Shown here piece by piece: positions 26,783 through 35,992 of a stretch of DNA of 64,000 bases (positions are counted from its first letter, which is position 1; each line of letters opens with the position of its first letter). Source of the stretch: SPDF01 sp963812085 (GTDB taxonomy: Bacteria; Gemmatimonadota; Gemmatimonadetes; Gemmatimonadales; GWC2-71-9); NCBI GenBank assembly GCA_963812085.1, contig CAWETL010000004.1, positions 558,001 to 622,000 on the forward strand, in the 5' to 3' direction. The translations under genes were made by a program, and so were the position numbers. Under the pieces are notes generated by a model. It did no database searches. It was not told where the DNA came from and was given only the letters and a program-made list of their open reading frames with translations.

Positions 26783-27193
26783 ATGAGCCACAAAAGTGAT
26801 TTTCCATCCTCCACAAAGAATGATCGAAGAGAAGCATTGAGTATTTTCAGAGAATTATGGTCTGAAGGGAATTCTCCTTTGCATCGTATGTATTCTTCAT
26901 GGGAAGAGCTGGAAAATAATGTTGAAATTGAATCAACCGCAGCATCTGATGTTGAAATGTACAAGGTTCAACCTTGTCCTTATTGCGGTGCCAAGCAGAA
27001 GGTTTCTAGACCGTTAAGAGGCATTTTTTCATACTGGAATTGCGAATCATGCAAACGTTCCTTTTTCGTTCACAGCGATTTCAAAGTCAGAAAACTAACC
27101 GATGAGGAAAAAACAGATATTCCGGGTGCATGGATCCAAATAGTTGAAGATTTAGCCAAGAAGAAAGTTGCAGTGGTGTTGAAATTAGAATAG
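26783..27193 (+). CDS. Zinc-ribbon protein, hypothetical
   Basis: 136 residues. The N-terminal about 60 residues are polar and helical. A zinc ribbon follows (VQPCPYCGAKQKVSRPLRG, then SYWNCESCKRSFFVHSDF). The C-terminal 40 residues contain EEKTDIPGAWIQIVEDLAKK. No named family recognised. It stands alone between citramalate synthase and a coiled-coil gene. Confidence 0.65.
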   Translation: MSHKSDFPSSTKNDRREALSIFRELWSEGNSPLHRMYSSWEELENNVEIESTAASDVEMYKVQPCPYCGAKQKVSRPLRGIFSYWNCESCKRSFFVHSDFKVRKLTDEEKTDIPGAWIQIVEDLAKKKVAVVLKLE

Positions 27194-27558
27194 CCCTCAG
27201 TAGACTTTGACAAAGTTGAAGGCTAGGGATATAAAATTGGCGCTTTCCCTTCCGTCTATTCTGTAGCGCTTGCTTTTCGACTGTTGGCTTGCGCGGGGTT
27301 TTCTTTAACGTGAGTGATAATTGACGTGAAATTCTGGATTTTTTCAAGGATCAAATACGTAAACATGGATTATCATCCAAACTCCCAGACCACCTTTTCC
27401 ATAGCGAAGGTGATGTGGGGGTTCTGTGTTTCATTTGGGGAACTGTACAACGTGTAGGTGAACGGGTTTGGTAGTTGATGTTTTAAATAAAACTTATTAA
27501 ACAGATCATCAAGTGTGATATATTGACAGTTAATATATAATATACTGAGAGAGAGAAC
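27194..27558. other. Intergenic region with promoter
   Basis: No gene recognised. An A/T-rich TATA-like element (TTAATATATAATATAC, about 27529-27544) lies just before the coiled-coil gene, whose transcript would be nearly leaderless. Confidence 0.45.
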
Positions 27559-27876
27559 ATGGTAAACGTATTCTCCGCCCCAAAAAAGAAAGAAGAAAAC
27601 ACAGAAAACCTGAAGCAAACAAGCAAACAAGAACCTTCTTCAGAACCGTCAGAACAACCAGCGGCACTCATCCAAAAGCTGAAGTTGGAAGAAGCTCAAC
27701 TGTTCGAAGAAAAACAAAACCTTAGCCAACTCAAAGAACAACTCCAAAAGAAAATTAAAGATCAAATAGAAAACAGCAAGAGCAATCTGCAGAAATTGAA
27801 AGCGGAAATCAGCGAACTAAAAATGGAATGTGCCCAGCTAAACGAAACTCTGCAAAACGAGCTAATCGCGGAATAA
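27559..27876 (+). CDS. Small coiled-coil protein
   Basis: 105 residues. The N-terminal 35 are disordered (Lys, Glu, Ser, Pro). Residues 38-100 are a continuous heptad-type coiled coil (IQKLKLEEAQLFEEKQNL; LQKLKAEISELKMECAQL). No catalytic motif. It precedes the gene starting near 27941 by 64 bases in the same orientation and may form a unit with it. Function unknown; a structural or partner-binding role is likely. Confidence 0.7.
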   Translation: MVNVFSAPKKKEENTENLKQTSKQEPSSEPSEQPAALIQKLKLEEAQLFEEKQNLSQLKEQLQKKIKDQIENSKSNLQKLKAEISELKMECAQLNETLQNELIAE

Positions 27877-27940
27877 AACGAACGATAACTCAAAATGGTT
27901 TCAAGAGAACGAAAATCACGTCAATTAGCCAAGGAGGGAA

Positions 27941-28493
27941 ATGAACGAAATTTGAATCGTTGACAAGTTCAGTCGAAGGCAACATAGTCCGCCTTCTAAA
28001 GAAATTTAAGGAAAAGCCGGCAGTCTTTCTAAGCAAATCGGACGTAATGTGCTATATGTATTACTTGCTTGTGACTGATCCATTCCTCGGGTACTCCCCT
28101 TTAATAACAAACCTTTCATCCCACGTAGAAAAATCCAAAACGTTTCTGGTTCATGCAGGCCTCGACGTTTCAATCGAAGACCAAAACAGACAGGTAACAC
28201 TCTCAGTAGGCGAGTCCCAAAAAGAAACAGACCTCTCCAAATGGGATTTCCCAGTTGGAATCGAAGTACAACATAACATCACCGACACCCCAAAAACACT
28301 ATTCAATCTAGAAGAAAACGTTAAGAAACTTTCAAACTTCAAAAGAGGCTATCTTCTATGGCTAAACTGGGATAACCCAATAATAGACGAAAATATTAAC
28401 CTGGCAAAGAAGCTGACTGGTGAACATGATAACCTCAGATTCCTCTACGTTGACTTGTGTTCAAAACCGCCAAAATCAAACGTAAAAATCTAG
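27941..28493 (+). CDS. Hypothetical protein, start region probably frameshifted
   Basis: The long frame has only a TTG start (27960), 21 bases from a perfect AAGGAGGGA (27931-27939). That site sits directly before ATG 27941, which reads MNEI then TGA. Removing one T from the AAATTT run joins MNEIES to LTSSVEGNIVRLL, giving a protein of about 183 residues. It is alpha/beta (FLSKSDVMCYMYYLLV; WDFPVGIEVQHN; GYLLWLNWDNPIID). The IEVQHN strand followed by helices is faintly like a PD-(D/E)xK nuclease core, but I cannot confirm that. No family assigned. Confidence 0.6.
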
Positions 28494-28705
28494 CAAACAA
28501 ACACTGTGCTTGAAGATTTCAGGGATTCTAAGATCTGTTTGTCTCTGCTGACCCTGATTGAGAAACGATTTTCGATGTGGCACTCTAAACGTTCCTCAAA
28601 GAGCCATAAAGACCGATTTCGCGGCCAAGTGCCCGTCTATTTGTGCACCAGAGACGCTAAAGCGTTTATTAACACGAAAGTTTAATCTCCGTTTGGGAAA
28701 GTATC

Positions 28706-29164
28706 ATGGCTTATGATAGTGTTGGGTTGGCGATAGTTTTTGTGTTGGGGCTTTTGGGAGTTTTGGGTGGCGTTCCTCAAATCCTTAGATTGACAAGACC
28801 CAAACCCCACCTAAAAATCACAGATGCTACTATCTCAAAATTGGCTGACGAAAACTACAAGTTTCAGTTGCACTTTGAAGTTGAAAACGAACGGAAACTG
28901 TGGAATAGAAGTGGCGACGCAACCAACGTTACATCTGACTATTATGTTGTGGACAAAGACAGCGTTCAACGAGGGGGCACCTACGATCAAGCGGTTTCCC
29001 AGTACCTACTTGCGGGACTGAAAACGGTAAAAGACACAGAGATGTACCTCGCATTGGTGCCAGAGGGAAACCCCTACAGGATCATTTTCCGAGTTGCCTG
29101 CAAGGAAGGATATTCAGCGACGAAAAAAGTTGCTTTTGAAGCAAACCCCATCTTGTACAAATAA
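28706..29164 (+). CDS. Membrane-anchored hypothetical protein
   Basis: 152 residues. One N-terminal helix (VGLAIVFVLGLLGVLGGVPQ) is followed by a beta-rich soluble domain (KPHLKITDATISKLADENYK; FQLHFEVENERKLWNRSGDA; YRIIFRVACKEG). The pattern suggests a single immunoglobulin-like sandwich held at the membrane. No family recognised. It stands alone. Confidence 0.6.
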   Translation: MAYDSVGLAIVFVLGLLGVLGGVPQILRLTRPKPHLKITDATISKLADENYKFQLHFEVENERKLWNRSGDATNVTSDYYVVDKDSVQRGGTYDQAVSQYLLAGLKTVKDTEMYLALVPEGNPYRIIFRVACKEGYSATKKVAFEANPILYK

Positions 29165-29635
29165 TCGACAATCCGCTCTGAAATCTTACCTTTCAAGGGA
29201 GTTGCTTCTTCAACGTCAAAACTAAATGCAATCATGTAGTTCTTCAGTTCCCACCAAATGAAACCAACCTCACCACAAGGAAACTGCAGAAGCGGTGCAA
29301 GTTTGTAGCTGTGCAAACGTTACAACTTGGAAATATTAGGAAACTTGAAAATACGCTACTTTGCTTAGTGACTAAAATTCCTCGGCAATAACTTCTGTTT
29401 GAAGAGAAGAGCAAGCAAGGTGGTTTGAGCCTTGACTCAAATCAAAGTCGCCGTTAAACAAGCATTCGACCCTGTAGATTCAATAATTTTTGAAGCTGCC
29501 TCAACCCTGAACGCTATTGAAACAAGAAACAGACATAAGGAGTATATCCGCTAATATCCAGTCAAATATCTTTATGCGTCGTGCGGAGACTTTATGTGCG
29601 CAAATGGCGGGTAGAGACCCTGGTTTTATAGGTCG
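29165..29635. other. Intergenic region
   Basis: No confident gene. A 40-codon plus-strand frame from TTG 29432 to TAA 29552-29554 (FDPVDSIIFEAASTLNAIE) and a minus-strand frame from 29316 that runs into the preceding gene both look protein-like but lack support. The region contains the 3' side of iorB. Confidence 0.3.
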
Positions 29636-30280
29636 TTAGGGAAAGCTTTGCTTACATTCGATTCGACTGCACAATTCTTTGTATGCGTTTTTCTTGCCCA
29701 GCTTAAACGCGTTTAAGTTTTGTTCAACTGTCTTCTTCGGGACCGCTTCTTTGATACTCTCAATTATTACGTTCTCTTCAATTGGGAATGCCTCTAAGGC
29801 GGATAGGCACCCAAGAAAAACAGTATTTTCGGCGTTCACGTTCCCGCTTTCCTTCGCAAGTTCAAGAGCATCAACCACTGCGACATTGGGAGTCCAGCTT
29901 TGAAGGTTGCCGACGATTTCTTCTAATGTAACATATTTCGCGGTTTTGTCCAAAACAAGTTTGGAGGTCTCAGTTGGCGGATGAATAATCCGTTTGTTTA
30001 GAAGAATTGTGCCCTTCTTCTTTAGGAATTCAATATAGCGCAGCGCCTCTATTGCTTCAAGACTAATCATAATGTCCGCACTCCCATACGGAATTAAAGG
30101 TGAAAATGCATCTTTTCCTATTCGCATGTGAACAAAGACGCTTCCGCTTCTCTGTGATAGGCCATACATTTCACCAGTTATGGCTTTGATTCCTGACTTT
30201 GCACAAGCATTCCCTAGCACGCTGGTCAGCAGAACGAGGCCTTGTCCGCCGACTCCACACAAGAAAATGTCGTAGCTCAT
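29636..30280 (-). CDS. iorB: Indolepyruvate:ferredoxin oxidoreductase, beta subunit
   Basis: 214 residues from ATG 30280, which overlaps the upstream stop as ATGA. The N-terminal motif IFLCGVGGQGLVLLTSVLG and the segments EMYGLSQRSGSVFVHMRIG and NTVFLGCLSALEAFP are those of the gamma-type subunit shared by 2-oxoacid:ferredoxin oxidoreductases and IorB. With IorA it oxidatively decarboxylates aryl pyruvates to aryl-acetyl-CoA, reducing ferredoxin. A longer frame upstream only repeats IorA sequence in another phase. Confidence 0.92.
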   Translation of the reverse strand: MSYDIFLCGVGGQGLVLLTSVLGNACAKSGIKAITGEMYGLSQRSGSVFVHMRIGKDAFSPLIPYGSADIMISLEAIEALRYIEFLKKKGTILLNKRIIHPPTETSKLVLDKTAKYVTLEEIVGNLQSWTPNVAVVDALELAKESGNVNAENTVFLGCLSALEAFPIEENVIIESIKEAVPKKTVEQNLNAFKLGKKNAYKELCSRIECKQSFP

Positions 30281-32178
30281 GTTTTGACTTCCCTTGATTT
30301 TATTGAAGAGATTGGACATAGTTTGGAGCAGACTGAACATCCATCGCATAGTTCTTGAGATATACGGGGTTGCCGGTCTTCGTCGATTTCGTAAGCGGGG
30401 CAATAGAATGTTCTGAGACATGAGTAAGGTCTTTTGCAGATGTTCTTGTCAACGTAGAATGGAACGATTTTTTCTCCTCGTTTTCGCTTGTTTCGGTCAC
30501 CAAAGAGGGCACATTCTCTTCTAGAAATCACCACGGACAAGCCGTCAAACTCTAGTGCCCTATTGAAGACCTCTACATTGCTTTTGACATCGTATGCGTC
30601 TACTGTTTCGACGAAATCAATTCCTATTGCCTTGCAGATACCTTCGATAGATACTTTCTTTCCCTCTTTTCCCCCAGCAATTTGAGTTGTTGAAGGATTC
30701 GGTTGTTGCCCAGTCATTGCGGTAACAGAATTGTCCAGAATAATTATGGTGAATTTGTTTCCGTTGTGTACTGCGTCTATTATTGCTGGAATTGTTGCAT
30801 GGTAGAAAGTTGAGTCTCCGATAACTGCGATGGGTCTTTCGTTTATTGAGTAGGATAAGCCATTTGCAATTCCGACGGATGCCCCCATGCAAAGTGAGCT
30901 GTCAGGATGTGAAATTGGTGGGAAGACCCACATTGAATAGCAGCCTATGTCGCTGGCAAAAAAGTGGCCTCGTCCCTTTGCGGCTTGAATTCTGAATGCT
31001 TGATTGAGCGCCACAAAGGTAGCTCGGTGGGGGCAGCCTGCGCAAAAAGTGGGATATCTGTCAGGAATGATCGATTTTAGCTTTTTTGCTGCTTCAATTG
31101 TTGCTTCGTACGGGGGATAGTTCAAGCCTAATATTGATGACAAAGCTTTTGCGACTAAGTTTGGGTTATATTCCCAGGCTTCGGAAAATATCCCTGAGAT
31201 TTTGCCATGTATTTCTAATTCAGGCTTAACTCTTTTGGCAATGATATAAATTTCTTTTTCTAGAAATGGAGATAATTCCTCCACAACCACCAGTTTCTTG
31301 ATTTTCTTAATGAAATTAGTAATTGTCTTTTTTGGAAGTGGATAGGTGGTTCCGAGTTTTAGAATACTCACTTGGGAATTTAGGTTCAGAATTTTTAGTG
31401 CTTCCTGCACGTATAGGTAAGAAACGGAGGAAGCAATGATTCCAAAGTTAGTATCATTGTTGTCTAAAGTATTGAATTCGGAGTTCTCAAATTCTTCTTC
31501 TAGTCTAATTGTTCTATCAAGCATTTTGATCTTGTTTTGTCGAGCAATTTCGCCTAAAGTGAAGTATTTTTCTTTCACGTCAGCCCAATTCACTTTTCTG
31601 AAAGGTGTTCTTTCGATTTTTTCCAGTTTTACAATTCCGCTTTGGTGATTTACTCTTGTAACGGTTCGGACAATGACGGGTACTTTGAATTTTTCCGAGA
31701 TTTCAAAAGCTTTCTTCACCATGTCTTTTGCTTCTTGAGGCGAGGCGGGTTCGAGCATTGGAATGTAGGTTGCGGGGGCAAATAATCTCCCATCTTGCTC
31801 GGTTTGCGACGAATGAGCATGGGGGTCATCGGCAATTATTATGACGAGGCCTCCTCGAACACCTGTATACCCTAATGTGAACAAGGTATCTGAAGCGACG
31901 TTTGTGCCAACGCTCTTCATAGCGGTGAGACTTCGCATACCGGCAAATGAGGCTCCAGCGCAAACTTCGAGTGCCACTTTTTCATTCGTGGAAATTTCCA
32001 TTTTGTAGTCAAAAAACCCAGCTGCGTCCGAAAATGTATCTAGGATCTCAGAGGCGGGTGCTCCAGGGTAAAATGCGGCAATTTTGACGTCTGCTTCCAA
32101 GGCGCCTCTGAATATGGCTTCGTTGCCGAGCATAAAGACATTTTTGTTTTCGTTTGAAATCACGTCTTGAAGTACCAT
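30277..32178 (-). CDS. iorA: Indolepyruvate:ferredoxin oxidoreductase, alpha subunit
   Basis: 633 residues. The pyrimidine-binding domain comes first (FYPGAPASEILDTF; ISTNEKVALEVCAGASFAGM), followed by the C-terminal TPP domain (PTFCAGCPHRATFVALNQAF; IAVIGDSTFYHATIPAIIDA; IIILDNSVTAMTGQQPNP). At the C-terminus, about residues 580-625, lie ferredoxin cysteines: CDGCSVCSKLCP is a clear [4Fe-4S] site, while the first site is irregular (CKRPYSCLRTFYCPAY). Oxygen-sensitive enzyme of aromatic amino-acid fermentation. It lies between the thioesterase gene and iorB. Confidence 0.93.
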   Translation of the reverse strand: MVLQDVISNENKNVFMLGNEAIFRGALEADVKIAAFYPGAPASEILDTFSDAAGFFDYKMEISTNEKVALEVCAGASFAGMRSLTAMKSVGTNVASDTLFTLGYTGVRGGLVIIIADDPHAHSSQTEQDGRLFAPATYIPMLEPASPQEAKDMVKKAFEISEKFKVPVIVRTVTRVNHQSGIVKLEKIERTPFRKVNWADVKEKYFTLGEIARQNKIKMLDRTIRLEEEFENSEFNTLDNNDTNFGIIASSVSYLYVQEALKILNLNSQVSILKLGTTYPLPKKTITNFIKKIKKLVVVEELSPFLEKEIYIIAKRVKPELEIHGKISGIFSEAWEYNPNLVAKALSSILGLNYPPYEATIEAAKKLKSIIPDRYPTFCAGCPHRATFVALNQAFRIQAAKGRGHFFASDIGCYSMWVFPPISHPDSSLCMGASVGIANGLSYSINERPIAVIGDSTFYHATIPAIIDAVHNGNKFTIIILDNSVTAMTGQQPNPSTTQIAGGKEGKKVSIEGICKAIGIDFVETVDAYDVKSNVEVFNRALEFDGLSVVISRRECALFGDRNKRKRGEKIVPFYVDKNICKRPYSCLRTFYCPAYEIDEDRQPRISQELCDGCSVCSKLCPISSIKSREVKT

Positions 32179-32222
32179 AAATTGCTATTTGCCTCTTTAG
32201 AGTTATAAGCTTGAGCACTCTA

Positions 32223-32684
32223 TCAGGTCGTACATCGAACCTGTTTTTTGCCAAATTCAGATGGATCAATTTTCTTTATCGCTTCGCGCAATTCTAATGG
32301 GAGATCTGTTTTTTGGTAAAGTTGATGATCAAATGCTACCACGGTGACTTGAGCGGAAGCAGTCATGATTCTTTCGCCATCTTCGGAATTTTTCTTATAG
32401 AATGTGTGTAGAAGAGTAAACGAAGTTTTTCCAAGTCTTTTGATCGTCGTCTCGATGTCAACGAAGTTCTCGGGCGAGACCTGGGAGCAATATTCAAAGG
32501 TAGCAGCTCTTCTTGGAAAAGAAATTTTTCTTTCCTTGTAGAAACGAATCGCGCTGAAGCCGAGTTTCTCAAAAACTCCCGCTTCACCTTCTTCACAATA
32601 ACGAATGTATGCTATCCAGTTTAGTCTGCCGAAAGCATCAGTATCATCGGGAAGAACTCTAACGTTCTTTTTTTCGTACAACAT
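32223..32684 (-). CDS. Acyl-CoA thioesterase, hotdog fold
   Basis: 153 residues. The N-terminal motif DDTDAFGRLNWIAYIRYCEE is the 4-hydroxybenzoyl-CoA thioesterase type, with the catalytic Asp in DTDAFG. ISFPRRAATFEYCSQVSPEN and IKRLGKTSFTLLHTFYKK are the hotdog strands. It hydrolyses acyl- or aryl-CoA. Placed 44 bases upstream of iorA on the same strand, it may release the aryl-acetate made by IorAB; this link is inferred. Confidence 0.85.
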   Translation of the reverse strand: MLYEKKNVRVLPDDTDAFGRLNWIAYIRYCEEGEAGVFEKLGFSAIRFYKERKISFPRRAATFEYCSQVSPENFVDIETTIKRLGKTSFTLLHTFYKKNSEDGERIMTASAQVTVVAFDHQLYQKTDLPLELREAIKKIDPSEFGKKQVRCTT

Positions 32685-32915
32685 CTTATGCAGATTACTG
32701 TACTTTTGTACAAATAAACATTCAGCAAAATTCTACAATTGAATTCGAGGTTGCTGTTCTCTGCTTCTTATGCGACTACACTAGTATTTGATCCCACTGC
32801 GTTTTTGCTTTTCGAGTATTAGAAAGAACGCCGCCTCAAACTCTCCATTAACGTTTCCTATTATTTGAATTGTAATAATCGAAAAGTGCCATTTCCACTT
32901 CAGCAGATCCAACTA

Positions 32916-33833
32916 CTAAGTCATCAAAGACTGTAAGCCATCTTTCAGGGAAACACTTGGTTTGTATTTCAAGATTTTTCTTGCTTTAGCGATGTCCGCG
33001 TAGCTATCCTTGATTTCGCCGGCACGAGGTTCTTTGTGTGAAATCTGCAATTCCGCACCAGCCAAGTCCGACACAGTTTTCGCCAACTCGTTGATGGAGG
33101 TGGGTTTGCCCGTGCCGATGTTGAATACTTGACTCTCCGCTTTGGCCATGGTCAAGGAAGCCAAAATACCTTCGACGATGTCTTTGACATTGACAAAGTC
33201 TCTGGTTTGGGAACCATCACCAAAAATTACCAAGGGCAATTTCTGTTTTGTGCGGTCGATAAAGCGCGTTATTACTCCGCTGTAGTCGTTGTTGGCTTGC
33301 CTTGGACCGTACACGTTAAAGAAACGCAGAATGACAGATTGCAAGAGCTTCTGTTTACTGAAGTCTAAGCAGGCTTGTTCTGCTTCAAGCTTGGATTTGG
33401 CGTAAGGCGATATCGGGTTAGTCGCTGCTTCTTCTTTGGTGGGTAATGACGCAGGATCACCGTATACGGCGCAACTTGAGGCAAACACAAACCTATCGAC
33501 GCCTTCTTTAGCGCTTAAACGTAGCAAGTTCCGGGTTCCTGAGAGGTTGACGTCAAAAGTTAAGTCAGGGTTCTCTACGGAAAGAGTCACACTTACTATG
33601 GCAGCCAAATGAACGACTGCGTCTACGTCGATTAGGCTTTTGGCAACAAAATTAGCGTCCCGGATGTCACCCTGTAAGAATTCGGCTTTGCCCGAGATTA
33701 GGTGAGCTCGGATATTGTCTAGTTTACCCGATGATAAGTTGTCAATTATTCTAACTTGCTGGTCGTCTTTAACTAATCGATCAACGAGATGGCTGCCAAT
33801 GAATCCAGCCCCGCCAGTTACTAGAACCTTCAT
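32916..33833 (-). CDS. NAD-dependent sugar epimerase (GalE-like)
   Basis: 305 residues, extended short-chain dehydrogenase. The Rossmann motif GGAGFIGSHLV, the segment DAVVHLAAIVSV and the catalytic pair YxxxK in ISPYAKSKLEAEQ are present, with VFASSCAVYG giving the Ser. PRQANNDYSGVITRFI and FGDGSQTRDFVNVKDIV mark UDP-glucose 4-epimerase-like archaeal enzymes. It interconverts nucleotide sugars. It is the first gene of the glycan region but on the opposite strand. Confidence 0.9.
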   Translation of the reverse strand: MKVLVTGGAGFIGSHLVDRLVKDDQQVRIIDNLSSGKLDNIRAHLISGKAEFLQGDIRDANFVAKSLIDVDAVVHLAAIVSVTLSVENPDLTFDVNLSGTRNLLRLSAKEGVDRFVFASSCAVYGDPASLPTKEEAATNPISPYAKSKLEAEQACLDFSKQKLLQSVILRFFNVYGPRQANNDYSGVITRFIDRTKQKLPLVIFGDGSQTRDFVNVKDIVEGILASLTMAKAESQVFNIGTGKPTSINELAKTVSDLAGAELQISHKEPRAGEIKDSYADIAKARKILKYKPSVSLKDGLQSLMT

Positions 33834-33997
33834 TGTAGCCTTATGCTGTGCTTAATGATAAAAAAGCTTCTGGCCATTTTCTCAGCGCATTTGCAGAAAC
33901 TTGGTCGGATTGTCTCATAAAGAAACATGGAGTTGTTGTGTAGGTCTGTTTACACTAAAGCTGAATTATTCAACTTGCAGGTTTACTCTAAGGGTGA

Positions 33998-34192
33998 GTG
34001 AAAATTAAGAAAAGTTTCATAATTGCGGTTCTATTGATATCCGCGATTGTCCCATCTACATTGTTTATTAATTTTACTCTGCCTGGACAAGTGAATGCGT
34101 CGACTGGTACTTATGGCAATGTTTCAGTTGGCAGTCAATCTTTCTACATGATTGGTTCGGATAGCCTAAAGTGCCACGAGTATATTTGGTGA
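33998..34192 (+). pseudogene. Truncated exported protein, N-terminal part only
   Basis: 64 residues from GTG 33998, which has an AAGGGTGA element upstream. A clear signal peptide (FIIAVLLISAIVPSTLFINF) is followed by about 30 residues (ASTGTYGNVSVGSQSFYMIG) resembling the start of a much larger secreted beta-rich protein. It then stops, and no continuation is visible in other frames downstream. It is probably a fragment left by deletion; a short secreted peptide is possible. Confidence 0.4.
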
Positions 34193-34305
34193 CATTCTTG
34201 TTTTCAATGCGAAGGCAACTTGACAAATGCATGAAGGGGGCTTCTCAAAAATTGTTAAATGAGATAAATATGCATTAGGAGCGTTCATGGGTTAGATGGG
34301 GTAGC

Positions 34306-34737
34306 TTGACGTTGGTTAGAAGATCAATATTTGACAAAATATTCAGGGAGATGCAGAGTATTCATTTTCGTTTGGATGATTTGGAGAAGCATTTGTCGGA
34401 GTGGAGTCCGGTTCCTTTGGAGATTGCTGAGGCTGATCTTATCGCTTTGTCTGATCACCTTCGCAAAACCTACCTGACTATCGCTTCTAAGGGCGAATGC
34501 AGCGCTAACGTGGTTTCCGCTTTGACGGGTCGGTGCCGGGCGCTGGAGAGTAATTATTTGAATCAGCTTTGTCGTATGGGGTGGTTGAACAAGCGCAAAG
34601 TGTCCAAATCGACGCTGTTTTATTTGGCGTTGAAGAAGCAGCCTAAAACAGAGGTTGCGGTTGAAGAGACCTTGAGTTCAGCTGTTCCTATTAGTCATGT
34701 TGGGGGAAATTTTAGGAAGTATTTCTCGGAACCCTGA
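34306..34737 (+). CDS. Winged-helix-like regulator, hypothetical
   Basis: 143 residues from a TTG start, with another TTG 6 bases on. Residues 40-110 look like a winged helix: LIALSDHLRKTYLTIASKGE, ANVVSALTGRCRALESNYLN and MGWLNKRKVSKSTLFYLAL, ending in a wing-like strand. The N-terminus has an amphipathic helix (MQSIHFRLDDLEKHLSEW). It may be a DNA-binding regulator; no family assigned with certainty. Confidence 0.55.
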   Translation: MTLVRRSIFDKIFREMQSIHFRLDDLEKHLSEWSPVPLEIAEADLIALSDHLRKTYLTIASKGECSANVVSALTGRCRALESNYLNQLCRMGWLNKRKVSKSTLFYLALKKQPKTEVAVEETLSSAVPISHVGGNFRKYFSEP

Positions 34738-34805
34738 TGTGATGAAGACACCGAATACGCGAGAAAAATCTTCGTCAATGCGTATCCCCATGAGTATAGT
34801 GTAGT

Positions 34806-35099
34806 ATGAATTCATATTCTTTATATCTACGCTCGCGAATAACAAATTCTGGGTCGAGGGCCTTGGCGAGAAAAAGACTAATCAGACTTGCACTCATTCC
34901 CATTTTAGCACCCCTATTCCTAATCGGTTGGGCACTGGCTCATGTTGGGTCTCGGCAGTCCGAGACCAGAAGAACTCGTTCTCGTCCAAGAACAGTAGCC
35001 GCCAAGAAAGAAGCCGCCATTGAAATGGGCATATTGTCAGAAGACAAAGAAGAATTAGTCATAGCCGAAGCTTCTTCCAAGAAAAAAACTTTATCCTAG
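34806..35099 (+). CDS. Small basic membrane protein, hypothetical
   Basis: 97 residues. A basic N-terminus (RSRITNSGSRALARKRLIRL) precedes one membrane helix (ALIPILAPLFLIGWALAHVG), then an Arg/Lys-rich region (RRTRSRPRTVAAKKEAA) and an acidic-to-basic tail. No family recognised. The coding character is plausible but weak. Confidence 0.45.
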   Translation: MNSYSLYLRSRITNSGSRALARKRLIRLALIPILAPLFLIGWALAHVGSRQSETRRTRSRPRTVAAKKEAAIEMGILSEDKEELVIAEASSKKKTLS

Positions 35100-35287
35100 A
35101 ATAAGCGTATTGCTTGTTGCGTTTGTTCTCTAAATGCCAATGAGTAGGATGTCCTTTGTCGCGGTGAGGTAGAAATCGAATTATTTGTGTGTAGCGTTCC
35201 CCAGAATCTTGGTTTACGACATTCGTTCTAGCAGATTTTGGTTAAAAGTTTTTTATGCACGAGAGAACTAGTAAAGGTGGAGTTTTT

Positions 35288-35530
35288 ATGAAGTTCGGTG
35301 AAATCGCTGTCCTGCTAAGGGAAATTGTTGATCGATGCCCAAGTTTGGACGGAAGTACTATCACGATAGTTCCGCAGAAAGCTATGTTTCCATTATTCAG
35401 GGGATACCACATTAACATCAAAGCAAACCTTCCTCCCGAGGGAATTGGCTGTTTGAGGAAGATAGTGGAAGGTCATGATTTGGCCATGAAGATTAAGAGT
35501 GACTCGGTTCTAATCTATGAACCTGCCTAA
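35288..35530 (+). CDS. Small alpha/beta protein, hypothetical
   Basis: 80 residues from ATG 35288, after GGTGGAG. Sequence: a helix (FGEIAVLLREIVDRCPSL), strands (STITIVPQKAMFPLFRGYHI, INIKANLPPEGIGCLRKIVE) and an end (AMKIKSDSVLIYEP). Compact and well spaced for a small domain. No family recognised. Confidence 0.55.
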   Translation: MKFGEIAVLLREIVDRCPSLDGSTITIVPQKAMFPLFRGYHINIKANLPPEGIGCLRKIVEGHDLAMKIKSDSVLIYEPA

Positions 35531-35992
35531 CTTGTGGTTGCCTCGTGGAAGCGAGTTGACCATGTGCCTATGATGATATCTACGTCAGTATGAAGGGGAC
35601 AGGTGGTGCTGTTTCCCAAATGATTTGGCAATAAATTGAATTCTGAGGCGCACCTTGTTTACTCGCGAGGTAAGGGGTTTGGTTTGCGGTGAAGTTGCAA
35701 TTTTGGGGGGGTTGGTTGGGTTGGAATTGGTTAATTTGAGCTTGGATTTGTGAATAAGGTGTGTTTTAAGCATATTTTTTTGCAAGTGGTTGCAAGGTTT
35801 TGTTGCATTTTTGCGGTGTTTTGGCGTGTTTTTGTTGTTTTCGGACAAGAAGAAGTCTGTGTTTTTGTGTTGAGGAGGAATTGTTTGAGCGCATATTTGA
35901 GTGGTGGGTTAACTTGAAGCATTGAAAATCATTGTTACTTGGAACTATTTTCCGAGGACATGTGAAAAAAGAAAAAAGGGTTTGAATGGGGC
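35531..35992. other. Intergenic region with strong G/T skew
   Basis: No gene supported. From about 35690 to 35925 the plus strand is almost free of A-C runs and dominated by T and G. The minus-strand frames here are low-complexity (Thr, Asn, Lys, Pro) and have no ribosome site. It could be an untranslated or RNA-coding region; nothing specific is seen. Confidence 0.4.

Noticed and set aside
29074..29316. 80-residue minus-strand frame (with IAFSFDVEEATPLKGKIS)
   Set aside because: Part reads protein-like, but it overlaps the end of the gene at 28706-29164 by about 90 bases and has no known motif; kept only as uncertain.
35585..35922. Minus-strand frames rich in Thr, Asn and Lys
   Set aside because: They come from the base-skewed intergenic DNA and show no coding signals.
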